64,000 nt of DNA from contig JAFQAZ010000030.1 in assembly GCA_017416855.1 (NCBI GenBank), positions 1-64,000 on the forward strand. Reading direction: 5' to 3'. Below, in pieces: positions 34,619 through 46,160 of the stretch. Below the pieces are notes generated by a model. That model saw only the letters and a program-made list of their open reading frames with translations. It was not told the origin of the DNA and did not search any database. This DNA is from Clostridia bacterium. GTDB taxonomy: Bacteria; Bacillota; Clostridia; UBA1381; UBA9506. The position numbers and the translations under genes are program-made. Numbering within the stretch: position 1 is the first letter of the stretch; each line of letters begins with the position of its first letter.

Positions 34619-35494
34619 ATGATTAAATCGACTTTAGGAGAAAAAATATTTTCCTTTTTTAACACTATATTTTTAATTTTTGTTGCATTTGTATCTGTTT
34701 ATCCTCTGCTATATACCTTATCTATATCCTTAAGTTCAGCAGCGGAGGCTGCAAGAATGGGGTTCCACTTATATCCTCGGGAGATTTCGTTGTCAGCCTA
34801 TAAAATGGTGTTTGCAAATGAGGAATTATATCAGGCTTATGGTAATACGATTGCAAGAACGGTTTTGGGAACGGCGGGAGCTTTAATTGTAACATCTATG
34901 TTTGCGTATCCTATGTCTCGTTCCCATATGCCTCTTAAAAGACCTATTATGCTTATTCTCATTTTTGCGATGCTTTTTGATGGCGGCATTATTCCACTAT
35001 ACCTCCTTATTAAGAATTTTGGTTTGATAGATAATCGGCTCGTATACATTCTGCCCAGTCTGATCAGCGCATACAACTGCATTATTTTAATTAATAGCTT
35101 TAAAGCTCTTCCGGAAAGTTTAATGGAGTCAGCTAAACTGGACGGGGCATCGGAAATGACGATTTTATTTCGTATTATTATTCCTCTGTCTAAACCTGTT
35201 TTAGCCACCGTCGGATTATGGGCGGCAGTTGGACATTGGAACACCTGGATGGATGGTTTGCTCTATATTAACAGTAACGATAAACAGATTCTGCAGATTT
35301 TCTTGCAACGAATTGTAAAGCAAAGCCAGCTTTCTATGGAATCAGGACTGACCAATGTTGACGTTATGTCTTATACGTCAGAAACAATTACGTCGGCGAC
35401 GATTATGGTTACGATTTTACCAATTTTACTCGTATATCCTTATATCCAGAAATATTTTGTAAAAGGTATTATGCTGGGTTCAGTAAAAGGGTAA
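34619..35494 (+). CDS. Carbohydrate ABC transporter permease (YtcP/LplC type)
   Basis: 291 residues from ATG 34619, behind GAGGGGGG; an in-frame start at 34595 overlaps the previous gene. Six membrane helices are present, and ESAKLDGASEMTILFRIIIP is the EAA loop. GHWNTWMDGLLYINSNDKQI is typical of the LplC branch. The C-terminus ends in KGIMLGSVKG, also typical. It completes the oligosaccharide importer with the lipoprotein and the preceding permease. Confidence 0.9.
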   Translation: MIKSTLGEKIFSFFNTIFLIFVAFVSVYPLLYTLSISLSSAAEAARMGFHLYPREISLSAYKMVFANEELYQAYGNTIARTVLGTAGALIVTSMFAYPMSRSHMPLKRPIMLILIFAMLFDGGIIPLYLLIKNFGLIDNRLVYILPSLISAYNCIILINSFKALPESLMESAKLDGASEMTILFRIIIPLSKPVLATVGLWAAVGHWNTWMDGLLYINSNDKQILQIFLQRIVKQSQLSMESGLTNVDVMSYTSETITSATIMVTILPILLVYPYIQKYFVKGIMLGSVKG

Positions 35495-35540
35495 TTGTAA
35501 TATGAGTAAATCATAATGTTGTTTACAGGAGGATATGAAT

Positions 35541-38500
35541 ATGTTTAAGAAAATAATCAGCATTTGTTTGGTTTCGGTTTTGTTGATTGCAAGTGCTGTG
35601 CCCATGGTGATGGCAGCCGGAGAACCGGCATTGTCACTATCTCAGGTGGTTGCACCCAATATACAGAATGGGTCGGCAAATGTTTTATGTATGAATGATA
35701 ATTATATGTTTGTGGGTTACGGAACTTATATTGAGGTTTATAGCTATGACAAGGACGATTCTTCGGTTGTACCATCATATGTAACCAAGATAGAATACAC
35801 CAGTGAGCGAACAGCAGGCACAACCCAGTATTTAAAAACAATGACAGTAAAAGCAATGACAACGGTTGGGAATGATTATTTACTGATTGCGTTCTGCCGT
35901 CCTGATGCAGGGAATACGTATTATGCTTATCCTAAATTAGCTATATGTGATGTCCGTTCCCTGACAGCAGGAGAAAATGTCCCTTGTTTAACCCTTATTG
36001 ATTTGGAAGCTTTTACAATCGGAGCTTATTTACATGTTGAAGATAATATCGTGTATTTACTTGAAATGGGCGCAGGGGATGCCAAAGCATCTTACTTATG
36101 GAGTTTCGATTTAGATGAAGCATTACGAGTAGCGATCCCTTATAATTGGGAGATAGAAAAAGCTAAGCAAGACGGTCTTAAATCCAATAATATCAGCGGT
36201 TGTATCCGCCAGAAGGTTTCAGATTGTACCAATGCTGATGGTGGTTTAGTAACCTCAGCTTATAAGGATGGAAATTATCTTTATTTTGTGCAACAGAAGC
36301 GATTAACTGTATTGGATGTTTCTGACAGAACAGATGTTATCAGAAAAGGTATTACAACCATACAAGGAGAATATATCTATTCACGTAGTGTAGTAGCATC
36401 ATACGGTGATTATGTTTTTGTTGGTGTTAATAGTGCTTCTTTAGATGATAATTCTGGCGGTATTCATGTATTTAATGTAAGTGAAACAAAGGGAAGGGGA
36501 ACATCAGATAGCATTTATCAGGCAGAAGCAGAAGCGACGCTGGTAGCCCCGGAAGCTTGCGGAAGACTTTACTATCCGTGGCAGGGAGCAAACGGCGTGT
36601 GTAATGGTTTGATGATTAATGGGGATTATTTGTATGTTTCATGGCCAATGTCCCATAGAATAGCGGTTTATGATGTTTCTGACATGGCGAATTTTAATTA
36701 TATAAAAGAAAATTTACTGGATAAGGTGGTCATGGAACTGAATTTGCAATCCTTATTAGAGGACAGGCATGCTCAGAGTAAAGGTATAGGAGAATCTGCT
36801 GATGGTGTTGTTCTGTTTGAACAAGGCGGATTTCATAATATGATTTTAAAGGGCGGCAAATTATATTTTACTGATCTTTCTTACGGATTCAGAATTGCTG
36901 ATTTATCTCCTGCTGAAAAATTAGAAAACTTGTTGATTTCAAAAGGAAATGTAAGCTTAGAAAATTTAGAGCAGGGTGAGCTTACGGTAAGCTTTGATGC
37001 AGCCAATTATTCCGGTGACGACGCAGATTTGTGCGTGATTATGGCTCTTTATTATCAAGGTGAATTAGAAAAAATTGTGCTATCATCACAAACAGTACCT
37101 GCCGGTCAAGCGAAAGAAATCAGTTCCACAATTCAGGTTGAGCAAACGGAAGGGTATAGCCTCAAAGTTATGGTGTGGGATGATTTAGATAAAATGAATG
37201 TTAAGTCAGTGACATGGGATGCTGATGATGCAACTAAAGCACTTTCCACAAGTATAGACCTGTTACCGCTTGACTCTGCTATGACACCGGCATCATCAGC
37301 TCAGATAGCAGCCTCCGGCCTTGAAGTAAGTGAAATGGACGAAAAGGGCGTTATCACAGTTGCAGGCAATATCTCTTCGGGTGCCGATAAGCCCGTTTCG
37401 ATTTTAGTAGAAAATACGTCTGTTAATAGCGAAACAGACAGACTGTCCGGTGTTAGATTTTGTAGTGCAGCTGTTAGTGGAGAAGGCGGTGCCTATAGTT
37501 TTCAGTTTAAACCTATCGATGGTGGTATATATCGCATTAAGGTCAATGGCAATAATGGTGTAGATGAACTTTCTGAGACGGTGAATATCCCAAAAGCATC
37601 TTTATCCGTTGTTGACAACTATGACTCTCCCGGTGATGAATCCTACATGCAGGTCAATCTGGAAGCGGGCAGAGTTGTAGATACATTAGATTTTACACTA
37701 AGTTATGACCATAATACATTTTTAGTTGAAAATGTTGATGCAATCAATATTTCCGAACTGTTTACAGTTGTTTCTGCTGAGATTACTTCACCGGGGACAA
37801 TTACCTGTTCTTTAAAAAGAAAGGCGGAATTGACCAATAGCAAAGTGAATGTTTGTACCGTAGACTTAATGGTGAAAGAAGATGCACAAATTCAGGATTA
37901 TGCCATTGGACTTTCTGCTACATCGAAAGACAGATTACAAAATAGCGTGGATATGAATGTTTCTTCCGGTACATATCACATTATGGAGGTTTCTCCTAAG
38001 AAACAGGCTTTGGCTGATGCTATCACGGCTCTTCAAGGGGTAAAAGAAGCTACGTTGATTGACTATGCTAACTATACAGTAGAAAAGGCAACCGTAACCA
38101 ATGCAAAAAACAAAATGGAAGCAGCAGTTAATTTGGGCGTTAAGGAAAGTGATTTTTCACAAAACTTATTGGATAAATTAGCACGTGCAGAAGATAAGCT
38201 AAAAGAAATAGAGTATGGTCTCAATATCTTATCACAAATACAAAGTGCAACCACTTCTAATATTGATGAACTGATTAAAACTGAAAAGGCATTTTTGGGT
38301 GTGACTGAAGAAATGCTTTCTATTTATACAGACATTCCCGATCATACAGCCGTTCAAGAGGCAGTGGCAGGTAAAACCTTTATCAGCCAAACAGATGTAC
38401 AAGGAAAACTACATGAAAAAATGGCGTTGAGTGCTATTTATCAGCTTAAATGGACGGATATGCCCAATGTATTTTCTGTATTTAATTCTGTTTTGAATGT

Positions 38501-39302
38501 AAACCTGAATGGACCGTATGCACAACTTAATGATGTTGCAAAAGCAAATGTTTGCCAGGCATTAGTTAAGAATAATTATGCGACAGTTGCAGAGGTTCAG
38601 AATGCCTTTAATCTTGCAGTTTCTCAGGCGGCATCGTCAAGTGCTCCCGCTGGTGGTTATAGTGGAGGCGGTTCCTCTTATTCGGCAAGTGCAGGGTTGT
38701 CTGTACCGAATGTAGGCATGAATAATTCAGAAATTCCTGCTGATTACCAAACGATTGGAACCTTTACCGATCTTGATAGTGTAACTTGGGCAGCGGAAGG
38801 TATTAATTACTTGTTCTCAAAGGGCATTGTAAGCGGAAAAGCAAACAGAGTTTTTGCCCCGAATGATTTAATTACAAGAGAAGAGTTTGTCAAATTATTA
38901 GTTATGGCTTTTGAACTTGAAGAAACAAGTGAAGCAATATCCTTTGGTGATGTTAATGAAGATGCCTGGTATTATACATACATCAAAGCGGCCTGTCATG
39001 CAGGGGTAGTGAGCGGTTATGATGACGGAATCTTCGGTGTCGGTCAAACGATTACCAGAGAAGATATGGCGGTTATGGTCTGTCGTGTGGTGGATTATAA
39101 GGGCAAAACACTTGAAGCACTAAATGAACAGACAGCTTTCATCGATGCAAAAGAAATTTCTGATTATGCATTAGAAAGTGTAACTAGGATGCAGAAGGCC
39201 GGCATCATTAACGGAACAGGAGAGGGAATGTTTAGTCCGGATTTGGGCGCAACAAGAGCTATGGCTGCTAAGGTTGTGTATGAATTGATGCAGAAAATAA
39301 AC
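35541..39302 (+). CDS. Surface protein: beta-propeller, cohesin-like and three SLH domains
   Basis: 1,254 residues from ATG 35541, chosen because AGGAGG is 8 bases upstream (2 bases from the ATG at 35535). Signal peptide about 1-27. Residues 30-460 form a beta-propeller-like domain with repeated YLYVSWP, VYDVSDM and GGDYVFVG-type strands. A central beta-sandwich and, at about 683-800, a cohesin/dockerin-type fold (LDFTLSYDHNTFLVENV) follow, then helices. Three SLH motifs (1072-1254) with ITREEF, ITREDM and TRAMAAK anchor it to the cell-wall polymer. The propeller is paralogous to the protein at 46161. It is probably a surface glycan-binding or scaffold protein. Confidence 0.83.
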
Positions 39303-39322
39303 TAACGAAAGGAGCAGAAAAG

Positions 39323-42073
39323 ATGAAAAAAATAATCAGTTTGATACTTTTGTGCACCCTTTTGCCACTTCAGATTTCCTTTGCATCGGCAGAAGGTTCT
39401 GTTGAAAACAGTATTAATAAAAAAAGTTATCAACGGGCTGCTGATTTTCTGTCTATACTGGAGATAATGGATGTAAGTGAAACGGGTGAATATAAACCCG
39501 ATGAAAAGATAACCAGAGCAGATTTTTCAGTTGTTTTGAGCAGGGTTATGGGCTTTGATAATGTGTTAGCAGGTGGCTATAAAGGCAAGTTTTTAGATGT
39601 TGACAAAAGTCATAGTGCATTTTGTGCCATAGAATTTATGAGTGATATGGGAATCGTTAATGGTTTTGAAAATAATTATTTTTATCCTAATGAACCGATT
39701 CTGCTTGGTCATGCTCTAAAAATGCTTGTTGTAGCCCTTGGATATAATGCTTTGGCGGAGCATCGCGGAGGGTATCCTTCCGGCTATTTAATGGTTGCTC
39801 AGGATTTAGAACTGTTAAAGAATGTTGATATCACAGCACAAGACCCTATGCCTAATGCTATGGCAGCACAACTTATTTATAACAGTTTATTTGTTGATTT
39901 GGCACAGGTTGATGGTTTGGGTGAATATGCAACATACAAAATTGAAGAAGGTGTGAACTTCTTATCTGAAAATTTTGATGTTGTCAAATATAAAGGTCAG
40001 GTAACTGGAGCAAACGGTTATACCTTAATTGGCGATAGTATTAAGGAAGGCACGGTAAAAATTGATAATGCACTGTATGAGATGGGGGAAACTGATGCAG
40101 AGCAGTATTTAGGATACTATGTAGAAGCTTTTGTGCGTTATTATGATGGATTTTCTGAACCCGGAACGATTATTGAAATTGTCCCGGATGAAAAAAGAAA
40201 TGATGTCATAACGATAGATGCAAAGTATATCTATCCTGCAACAAACCAAAATCAATTAGTGTATGAGAATATAGATAATAAGAATAAAATGGAAACCCTG
40301 AATATTCAAAATGCTTTTGTTATCTATAACGGCCGAATGACGGGTGATTATACCGATGCAGACTTTAAACCGGCAAGCGGTCAGCTTGTGCTAATTGATA
40401 CAAACGGAGACAGACGGTATGACGTTGTTCATATAACTTCTTATGAAGTATGTATTGTTGACAGTGCATCCAATAGCGTTGTTACTTTTAAATATGGTAA
40501 GCAAAGAATCGAGTTAGATACTTATTCTGATGATTTTGATTGCACTTTCTTTAAAGATGGAAACGAGATAGCGGCATCTTCTCTTGAAGAATGGGATGTT
40601 TGTTCTGTTAAAAGAACCAAAGATAACGATAAATGTGAAGTATATGTTAACTCTACCAGAATAACAGGTTTGATTAACGAAATTTCTGAAGAATATGTTA
40701 AGATAGACGATACAAAATATGAATTGAGCAAAATCTATAACGACTACATTAATGATCCTATGGTATTTGTGCCGGAGGCACAAGTCGGCGGAGAATTTGC
40801 TTTATGCTTTGATATTTTTGGCTATGTTGTGGCAGTGAAAGACCCTGCAACAACAAATTATGGATATCTTATCAACGGCTTACAGACAACGGGATTAGAC
40901 GAAACCGTTCAGTTTAAAATCTTTACAGCCGAAGACAGCGGCATGATAAAGGTATTAGAGGGTGCGGATACAGTAAGAGTTAACGGAAACAAATTGGGAA
41001 AAATTGTAGATGAACCAACCCTTTATGACAGTGTGAAGAAAAAAATTAAGCCACAGCTTGTTATTTACAAAACGAATTCTGATGGTAAACTCATAGAGCT
41101 TAATACTGCGAAAGACAAATTTAATGAAACCATAAATGGAGTATCCAATCCTGACTATGTGTCAAACTACATTGGCTACAGTGAAGATGAATTTAGCCTT
41201 GACTTTGCGTTTACAGGTCAGATTGCTTACAGAGCCGGCGATATGCAAACTTTCGATGCAAATAAAACAAGAATTTCCGATACTTGTAAAGTATTTATTA
41301 TTCCCAATGTAGAGAATCCTTTAGATGATGAGTATAAACTTTACACAAAGTCGTATTTTTTGAATGATACCTATTATAAGAATCTCTCTTTTTATGATGT
41401 AACAACAGACTATGAAGCAAAGGCGATAGTATGCCTGTTAGGTGACGGCGAGGTTTCCGGTCAGGATTCCATAGCACCTGCTACTGCTCTTGCTGTTGTG
41501 GATAAAATAACACAATCAGTCAATCAGAGCGGTGAAGTGGTACCCACCTTTAATGGTTGGAGTGGAGGCTCTTATGTAAGTCTTGTTTCCTCCAAAGAGG
41601 AATTAAAGCATAGTACAACCCTTTACAATTCCCAATATTACGGAAAACAGTTAAAGGATTTACCCCAAGGCTCTGTTATTCAGTATGAAACAAATGGCCG
41701 GGGAGAAATTTCTCAAATCAGAATTTTGTTAATTCCTACAGAGGATGCCTTCTTCTTTGAAAGCCGTGGTGCTGTGCCGACTGCTACCAGTGAATATCAT
41801 GGTGCTCTTTATATGGGTTATGGTAAGGTGATTAAGCGCACAAAGAATGGCATTATTTATAATGCACATAGTGATGGGATAAATCAGGAACTTGATGGCA
41901 CAGACAGAGCCTGGGATAGACATATTTCTGTCAGAGACACCATCAATGTATATCTTTATGATACAACTTACAATAAGATTAAAAAGGTTAATAATATGGA
42001 ACTGCGGGATGAAGACATTGTTTTTGTACAAATGAATCATGCAAACTTGGTAAGTCTAGTCATTTACAGATAA
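39323..42073 (+). CDS. Secreted SLH-domain protein of unknown function, 916 aa
   Basis: AAAGGAG precedes the ATG. A signal peptide (MKKIISLILLCTLLPLQ and following, cleavage near residue 25) is followed by SLH-type repeats at about 35-190 (DEKITRADFSVVLSRVMGF, YFYPNEPILLGHALKMLV). The remaining 720 residues are a long, mostly beta-rich region with many repeated 50-70-residue units around phrases such as VVFVPEAQVGG and VYVNSTRITGLI. I do not recognise a catalytic family. Anchored to the wall through its N-terminus, it may display a binding platform or be an S-layer component. It lies 20 bp behind the previous surface gene and is probably co-transcribed. Confidence 0.78.
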   Translation: MKKIISLILLCTLLPLQISFASAEGSVENSINKKSYQRAADFLSILEIMDVSETGEYKPDEKITRADFSVVLSRVMGFDNVLAGGYKGKFLDVDKSHSAFCAIEFMSDMGIVNGFENNYFYPNEPILLGHALKMLVVALGYNALAEHRGGYPSGYLMVAQDLELLKNVDITAQDPMPNAMAAQLIYNSLFVDLAQVDGLGEYATYKIEEGVNFLSENFDVVKYKGQVTGANGYTLIGDSIKEGTVKIDNALYEMGETDAEQYLGYYVEAFVRYYDGFSEPGTIIEIVPDEKRNDVITIDAKYIYPATNQNQLVYENIDNKNKMETLNIQNAFVIYNGRMTGDYTDADFKPASGQLVLIDTNGDRRYDVVHITSYEVCIVDSASNSVVTFKYGKQRIELDTYSDDFDCTFFKDGNEIAASSLEEWDVCSVKRTKDNDKCEVYVNSTRITGLINEISEEYVKIDDTKYELSKIYNDYINDPMVFVPEAQVGGEFALCFDIFGYVVAVKDPATTNYGYLINGLQTTGLDETVQFKIFTAEDSGMIKVLEGADTVRVNGNKLGKIVDEPTLYDSVKKKIKPQLVIYKTNSDGKLIELNTAKDKFNETINGVSNPDYVSNYIGYSEDEFSLDFAFTGQIAYRAGDMQTFDANKTRISDTCKVFIIPNVENPLDDEYKLYTKSYFLNDTYYKNLSFYDVTTDYEAKAIVCLLGDGEVSGQDSIAPATALAVVDKITQSVNQSGEVVPTFNGWSGGSYVSLVSSKEELKHSTTLYNSQYYGKQLKDLPQGSVIQYETNGRGEISQIRILLIPTEDAFFFESRGAVPTATSEYHGALYMGYGKVIKRTKNGIIYNAHSDGINQELDGTDRAWDRHISVRDTINVYLYDTTYNKIKKVNNMELRDEDIVFVQMNHANLVSLVIYR

Positions 42074-42097
42074 TACAGGATAGGAGCGAAGATTATA

Positions 42098-45000
42098 ATG
42101 AAGATTACGAATCGAATCGTTTCACTTCTTATGGTGGCTCTTTTCCTCCAAATATTATTTGTAGTACCTATAGGTGCGGAAAATCTCATAGGAAATGGAG
42201 ATTTTGATGTGAATATAGGGGACTGGAAAGAAAACGGAGCTGTTATAAGCAGAGAAACAGAAAATGCCTTTGGTGGTAGTGGTGCTTCGGCCAAGGTAGA
42301 ACTCACAGAACCCCGCGGATATGTTTATCAAACTATTACCTTGAAAAAGGGAACGGAATATTGGTTCTCAGCCTATGCCAAACTGGCAAAAGGAACCAAA
42401 ACTGTTCAGTTTATTGTTGACAGAAACAAGGGTAATGAGGTATTGCAGGTTGATTATGTTGCTGTTGGCACCCAGGTTACTACAGACTGGACTAAAATTA
42501 TGGGAAGATATACCTATAATGGTGAAAACGAAGAAGAGGCCAAGATATATTTAAGATTTGGCGATGGTTTAGAGAAACTGACCTATTATTTTGATAATTT
42601 TATTATGGATAGCGAGGCTCCCAAGGAAATGGTACATCCTCTGACAGATGATGCAGAGTATCGGGATGTGGCAAGAAATCATTGGGCAAGAAATTACATT
42701 TTGGCGATGGATAAAAAAGGCATTGTTCATGGTGTGGGGGAAAATACATTCTTGCCGGAGGGTAATGTTACCAGAGCAGAATTTTTGGCTATGCTGGTAA
42801 GAGCTTTGCAGCTTAAAAGTAAAAGCTATGACGGTGTATATCAGGATGTAAAAGCTGAAGATTGGTATGCAGGCATTATTCAAACGGCAGTTTCTGATGA
42901 ACTGATTGATGAAGCTATGACGGCGGATAATAACTTTTTACCGAATCAGCCTATTACCCGTGAAGAAATTGCCTCTTTAGTTGTAAAGGCGTATCAGTAT
43001 TTAGAACTGGAGGAACCCGGTTTAAAAGAAGGAAATCATTCCTATGATGATGTGAGTTCATGGGCAAAAGATTATGTTCGTTTTGCAGAAAGTGTTGGTT
43101 TAATCCGTGGTGACAGCGAGGGTATGCGACCCAAGGATAAAACAACGAGAGCGGAAGCAACAGCCATCATACAAAGACTGCTGGAAAAGCAAAAGCAAAC
43201 CATTTATTATGTTGATAGTGAAACCGGTGATGATAAGGCGAAAGGAACAGAGTTTGAGCCGTTAAAAACCATAGAAGGTGTCAAAGCGCTTCTTCGCACG
43301 GTAAACCGGAACATGAAGCATGATATTTATGTTTATCTTTGCAATGATACATATACGCTGACAGAAACTTTAACCTTTGATGCTAAAGATTCAGGAACCA
43401 ATGGTTATAACATCATCTATATGGGTGCCAAGGGTAAGATGCCCGTTATCAGCGGTGGCGTGCAGGTTACAGATTGGACTCTTTATGATGCAGAGAAAAA
43501 TATTTATAGTGCAAAGGCAAATGGATTAGATACACGTCAGCTTTATATTAATGGTAAAAGAGGCGTCAGAGCCAGAAGTGAGGGTGGTCTCACCAATGCT
43601 GTCACCGACAAAGGTGTTAGAGGTTTGATTTCTGACGACACCTTCTTAGCGGATTTTGAACATCCTGAAGATATGGAGATGGTGTTCCACGGCGACTGGA
43701 CCCATCCCAGAGTAGGTGTTAAAGAAATTCTGGTCACAGATGGCAAGGCAGACATTGTGTTAAGACAGCCTGCCTGGTATAAGGCTTCTAACAAAGGTGC
43801 AACTTCAGTGCGCTTGCCCTGGTGGTATGAAAATGCTTATGAGCTTTTAGACAGCGAAGGAGAATGGTTTTTAGATAAACGCACAGACACCTTTTATTAT
43901 AAACCTTATGCTGATGAAGATATGGAAACGGCTGATGTTATAGCACCGGTTTTAGAACAGCTTATGGTCATTGAAGGCAGAGTAATCAGCGAACCGGTTC
44001 ATAATATAAGCTTTAAAAATTTAAAATTTGAGCACACGGGCTGGCTTGGCCCTAACACGGATTACGGACATGTTGATACTCAATGTAACTATTGGAATTA
44101 CACAGAAGTAACGGATATTCCTGATGGTCAAGCTTTACTGTTCCCCGGTGCTATTGAGATTCAACGAGGGAATAATATTAACTTCGTGGAGTGCGAGTTT
44201 TCAAAAATGGGCATCGGAGGCTTGCAGTACATTCGCGGTATGCAGGATTGTGTTGTAGTGGGTAATCATTTTTATGATATATCCGGTACGGCAGTACAAA
44301 TCGGTCACCCCGATGATTGGGATGTGGAAAATATTAATCCCACAGATTCTCGAATGGTGATGCGTGGTTTTACGGTAGATAATAATTATATTCACGATAT
44401 AGCGGTTGAGTATTATTCTGCGGTTGGCATTGCCATAGGCTATGTTGCGGATTCTACTTTTAACCACAACGAAATTTATAACGTCCCCTATTCTGGCTTT
44501 CATATTGGATATGGCTGGGACAGAATTAAAACCTCTGCTACTAAAAACGTAAGGGTGCAGTATAATTATGTTCACGAGGTTATGACCAAGCTTTTAGACG
44601 GAGGAGCCATTTATACAATTGGTGGTACCGGTGGTTCTGAAGATAATTATAATCTGATTACGGATAATTATTTAAAGAATCAGCATGATGCTTCCATGGT
44701 GCTTTATTCCGACTCCGGTTCAAGCTACTGGTGGTGGGAGAAAAACGTTGTCAGCTTAGAAGATAGCCGTTGGCCGAGAGGCAGTCAGACATGGGCAAAT
44801 GTCTATGACACCAACCCCCGCTATAGGAATTTTACACCAGTCACAAAAATGTATGGTGACGGTGATGCCAACCGTGACAAGCTTATTATGGATACCCAAG
44901 TATATCCGGATGAAAACTGGCCGGATGAGGCAATGGAAGTTATCCGTAATTCCGGTGTAGAGGATAAATATAAATATTTAGTACCCATTAATTATGATTT

Positions 45001-46123
45001 CGATAAGATTACCACAACAGCTTCCTTCGATATGCAGATTGGCGATCAAGGAGAGATGAACCTTAAGGCCTTTACCGACAGAGGTATGCCTTATGACATA
45101 AGCGGAGCTGAAATCTCTTATGTTTCAGAAAATCCGGAGGTTGTCAGCGTGGATGCAGAGGGTCATGTTGTGGCACTATCACAGGGTATGACCAATATCA
45201 TCACCACTTTTGTGTTAGGCGATATTACCAGAACGAGAACCACCACCGTGAAGGTGCAGGATGAATTTGACAAAATTTATCCGGAGAAAGAACTGACAAA
45301 CTATATGCTCGTTGGTGCATCTAAAACGGTGAAAATTGTTGGTGAAACCACCTTTGGCACTATGTTAGAGCTTGATTCTGTTGAGTTTACCTCTTCAAAT
45401 CCCTCGGTGCTGAGCGTTGTGAATAATGAAAAGATTATTGCAATGGAATACGGTGATGCAGAACTGACCGTTAAAGGAAAATACAACGGCGAGGAGAGGG
45501 AATTTAAGCACAATATCAGTGTTATTACTTATGGTGACGACAGTGCACTTGGTTATCCTGAATATCCTTTTAATGAGCTGAAAAATGGTACGGATGGTTG
45601 GTTTATTGCTGAGGGTGCATTGCTCCATAACATCACCAATGGCGTGAAGACAGAAACGCCCAAAGGTCAGGTATTATATACCGCTAAGAAATTTGGCGAT
45701 GAATTGCTTACTTTTGATATGAAGGTTAATTCAAAGGGTGGATGGTACGGCATTGTATTCAGGTCTCAGAACACCACAGGTTACGATGCGCCTGACCAGG
45801 CTTGTTATATGATAACCTTCGGCGATGGCGGTACCATAGATTTGACCCGATTTAATAACGGCAAACGAACTGGTATTTTTGAATCTTCGGTCAGCGATAA
45901 TAACATTGGTGGTATCGGACGGCAAAACGACTTTATTAAAATGGGTCAAACCCATAAAGTTCAGTTGGGTGCTGTTAATGAGGATGGCGGCGTCAGAATT
46001 ATTGTCAATGTTGACGGTGTGAATGTTTTTAACTATTTAGATACCACGGAAGGTCGTATAGAGAACCCGGGATATTTTGGTGTTTATAACAGAACTGGTA
46101 CCATTGATTTTACAGCGGAGTAA
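42098..46123 (+). CDS. Giant surface enzyme: CBM, three SLH, beta-helix, Big_2, C-terminal lectin-like domain
   Basis: 1,341 residues. Signal peptide about 1-28. Residues 29-175 look like a CBM4/9-type carbohydrate-binding module (NLIGNGDFDVNIGDW). Three SLH repeats cover 187-360 (VTRAEF, ITREEI, TTRAEA). A right-handed beta-helix spans 367-965, homologous to that at 27142-31875 (shared YVD-TG, PVISGG, RQLYINGKRGVRARSEGG). Two bacterial Ig-like (Big_2) units follow (about 970-1140), then a concanavalin-like beta-sandwich to the end. This is a wall-bound glycan-degrading or debranching enzyme; the beta-helix is the likely catalytic part but its class is not certain. Confidence 0.85.
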   Translation: MKITNRIVSLLMVALFLQILFVVPIGAENLIGNGDFDVNIGDWKENGAVISRETENAFGGSGASAKVELTEPRGYVYQTITLKKGTEYWFSAYAKLAKGTKTVQFIVDRNKGNEVLQVDYVAVGTQVTTDWTKIMGRYTYNGENEEEAKIYLRFGDGLEKLTYYFDNFIMDSEAPKEMVHPLTDDAEYRDVARNHWARNYILAMDKKGIVHGVGENTFLPEGNVTRAEFLAMLVRALQLKSKSYDGVYQDVKAEDWYAGIIQTAVSDELIDEAMTADNNFLPNQPITREEIASLVVKAYQYLELEEPGLKEGNHSYDDVSSWAKDYVRFAESVGLIRGDSEGMRPKDKTTRAEATAIIQRLLEKQKQTIYYVDSETGDDKAKGTEFEPLKTIEGVKALLRTVNRNMKHDIYVYLCNDTYTLTETLTFDAKDSGTNGYNIIYMGAKGKMPVISGGVQVTDWTLYDAEKNIYSAKANGLDTRQLYINGKRGVRARSEGGLTNAVTDKGVRGLISDDTFLADFEHPEDMEMVFHGDWTHPRVGVKEILVTDGKADIVLRQPAWYKASNKGATSVRLPWWYENAYELLDSEGEWFLDKRTDTFYYKPYADEDMETADVIAPVLEQLMVIEGRVISEPVHNISFKNLKFEHTGWLGPNTDYGHVDTQCNYWNYTEVTDIPDGQALLFPGAIEIQRGNNINFVECEFSKMGIGGLQYIRGMQDCVVVGNHFYDISGTAVQIGHPDDWDVENINPTDSRMVMRGFTVDNNYIHDIAVEYYSAVGIAIGYVADSTFNHNEIYNVPYSGFHIGYGWDRIKTSATKNVRVQYNYVHEVMTKLLDGGAIYTIGGTGGSEDNYNLITDNYLKNQHDASMVLYSDSGSSYWWWEKNVVSLEDSRWPRGSQTWANVYDTNPRYRNFTPVTKMYGDGDANRDKLIMDTQVYPDENWPDEAMEVIRNSGVEDKYKYLVPINYDFDKITTTASFDMQIGDQGEMNLKAFTDRGMPYDISGAEISYVSENPEVVSVDAEGHVVALSQGMTNIITTFVLGDITRTRTTTVKVQDEFDKIYPEKELTNYMLVGASKTVKIVGETTFGTMLELDSVEFTSSNPSVLSVVNNEKIIAMEYGDAELTVKGKYNGEEREFKHNISVITYGDDSALGYPEYPFNELKNGTDGWFIAEGALLHNITNGVKTETPKGQVLYTAKKFGDELLTFDMKVNSKGGWYGIVFRSQNTTGYDAPDQACYMITFGDGGTIDLTRFNNGKRTGIFESSVSDNNIGGIGRQNDFIKMGQTHKVQLGAVNEDGGVRIIVNVDGVNVFNYLDTTEGRIENPGYFGVYNRTGTIDFTAE

Positions 46124-46160
46124 TTATTTTATAATAAAAAATTATGTAGGAGGAAGAAAA

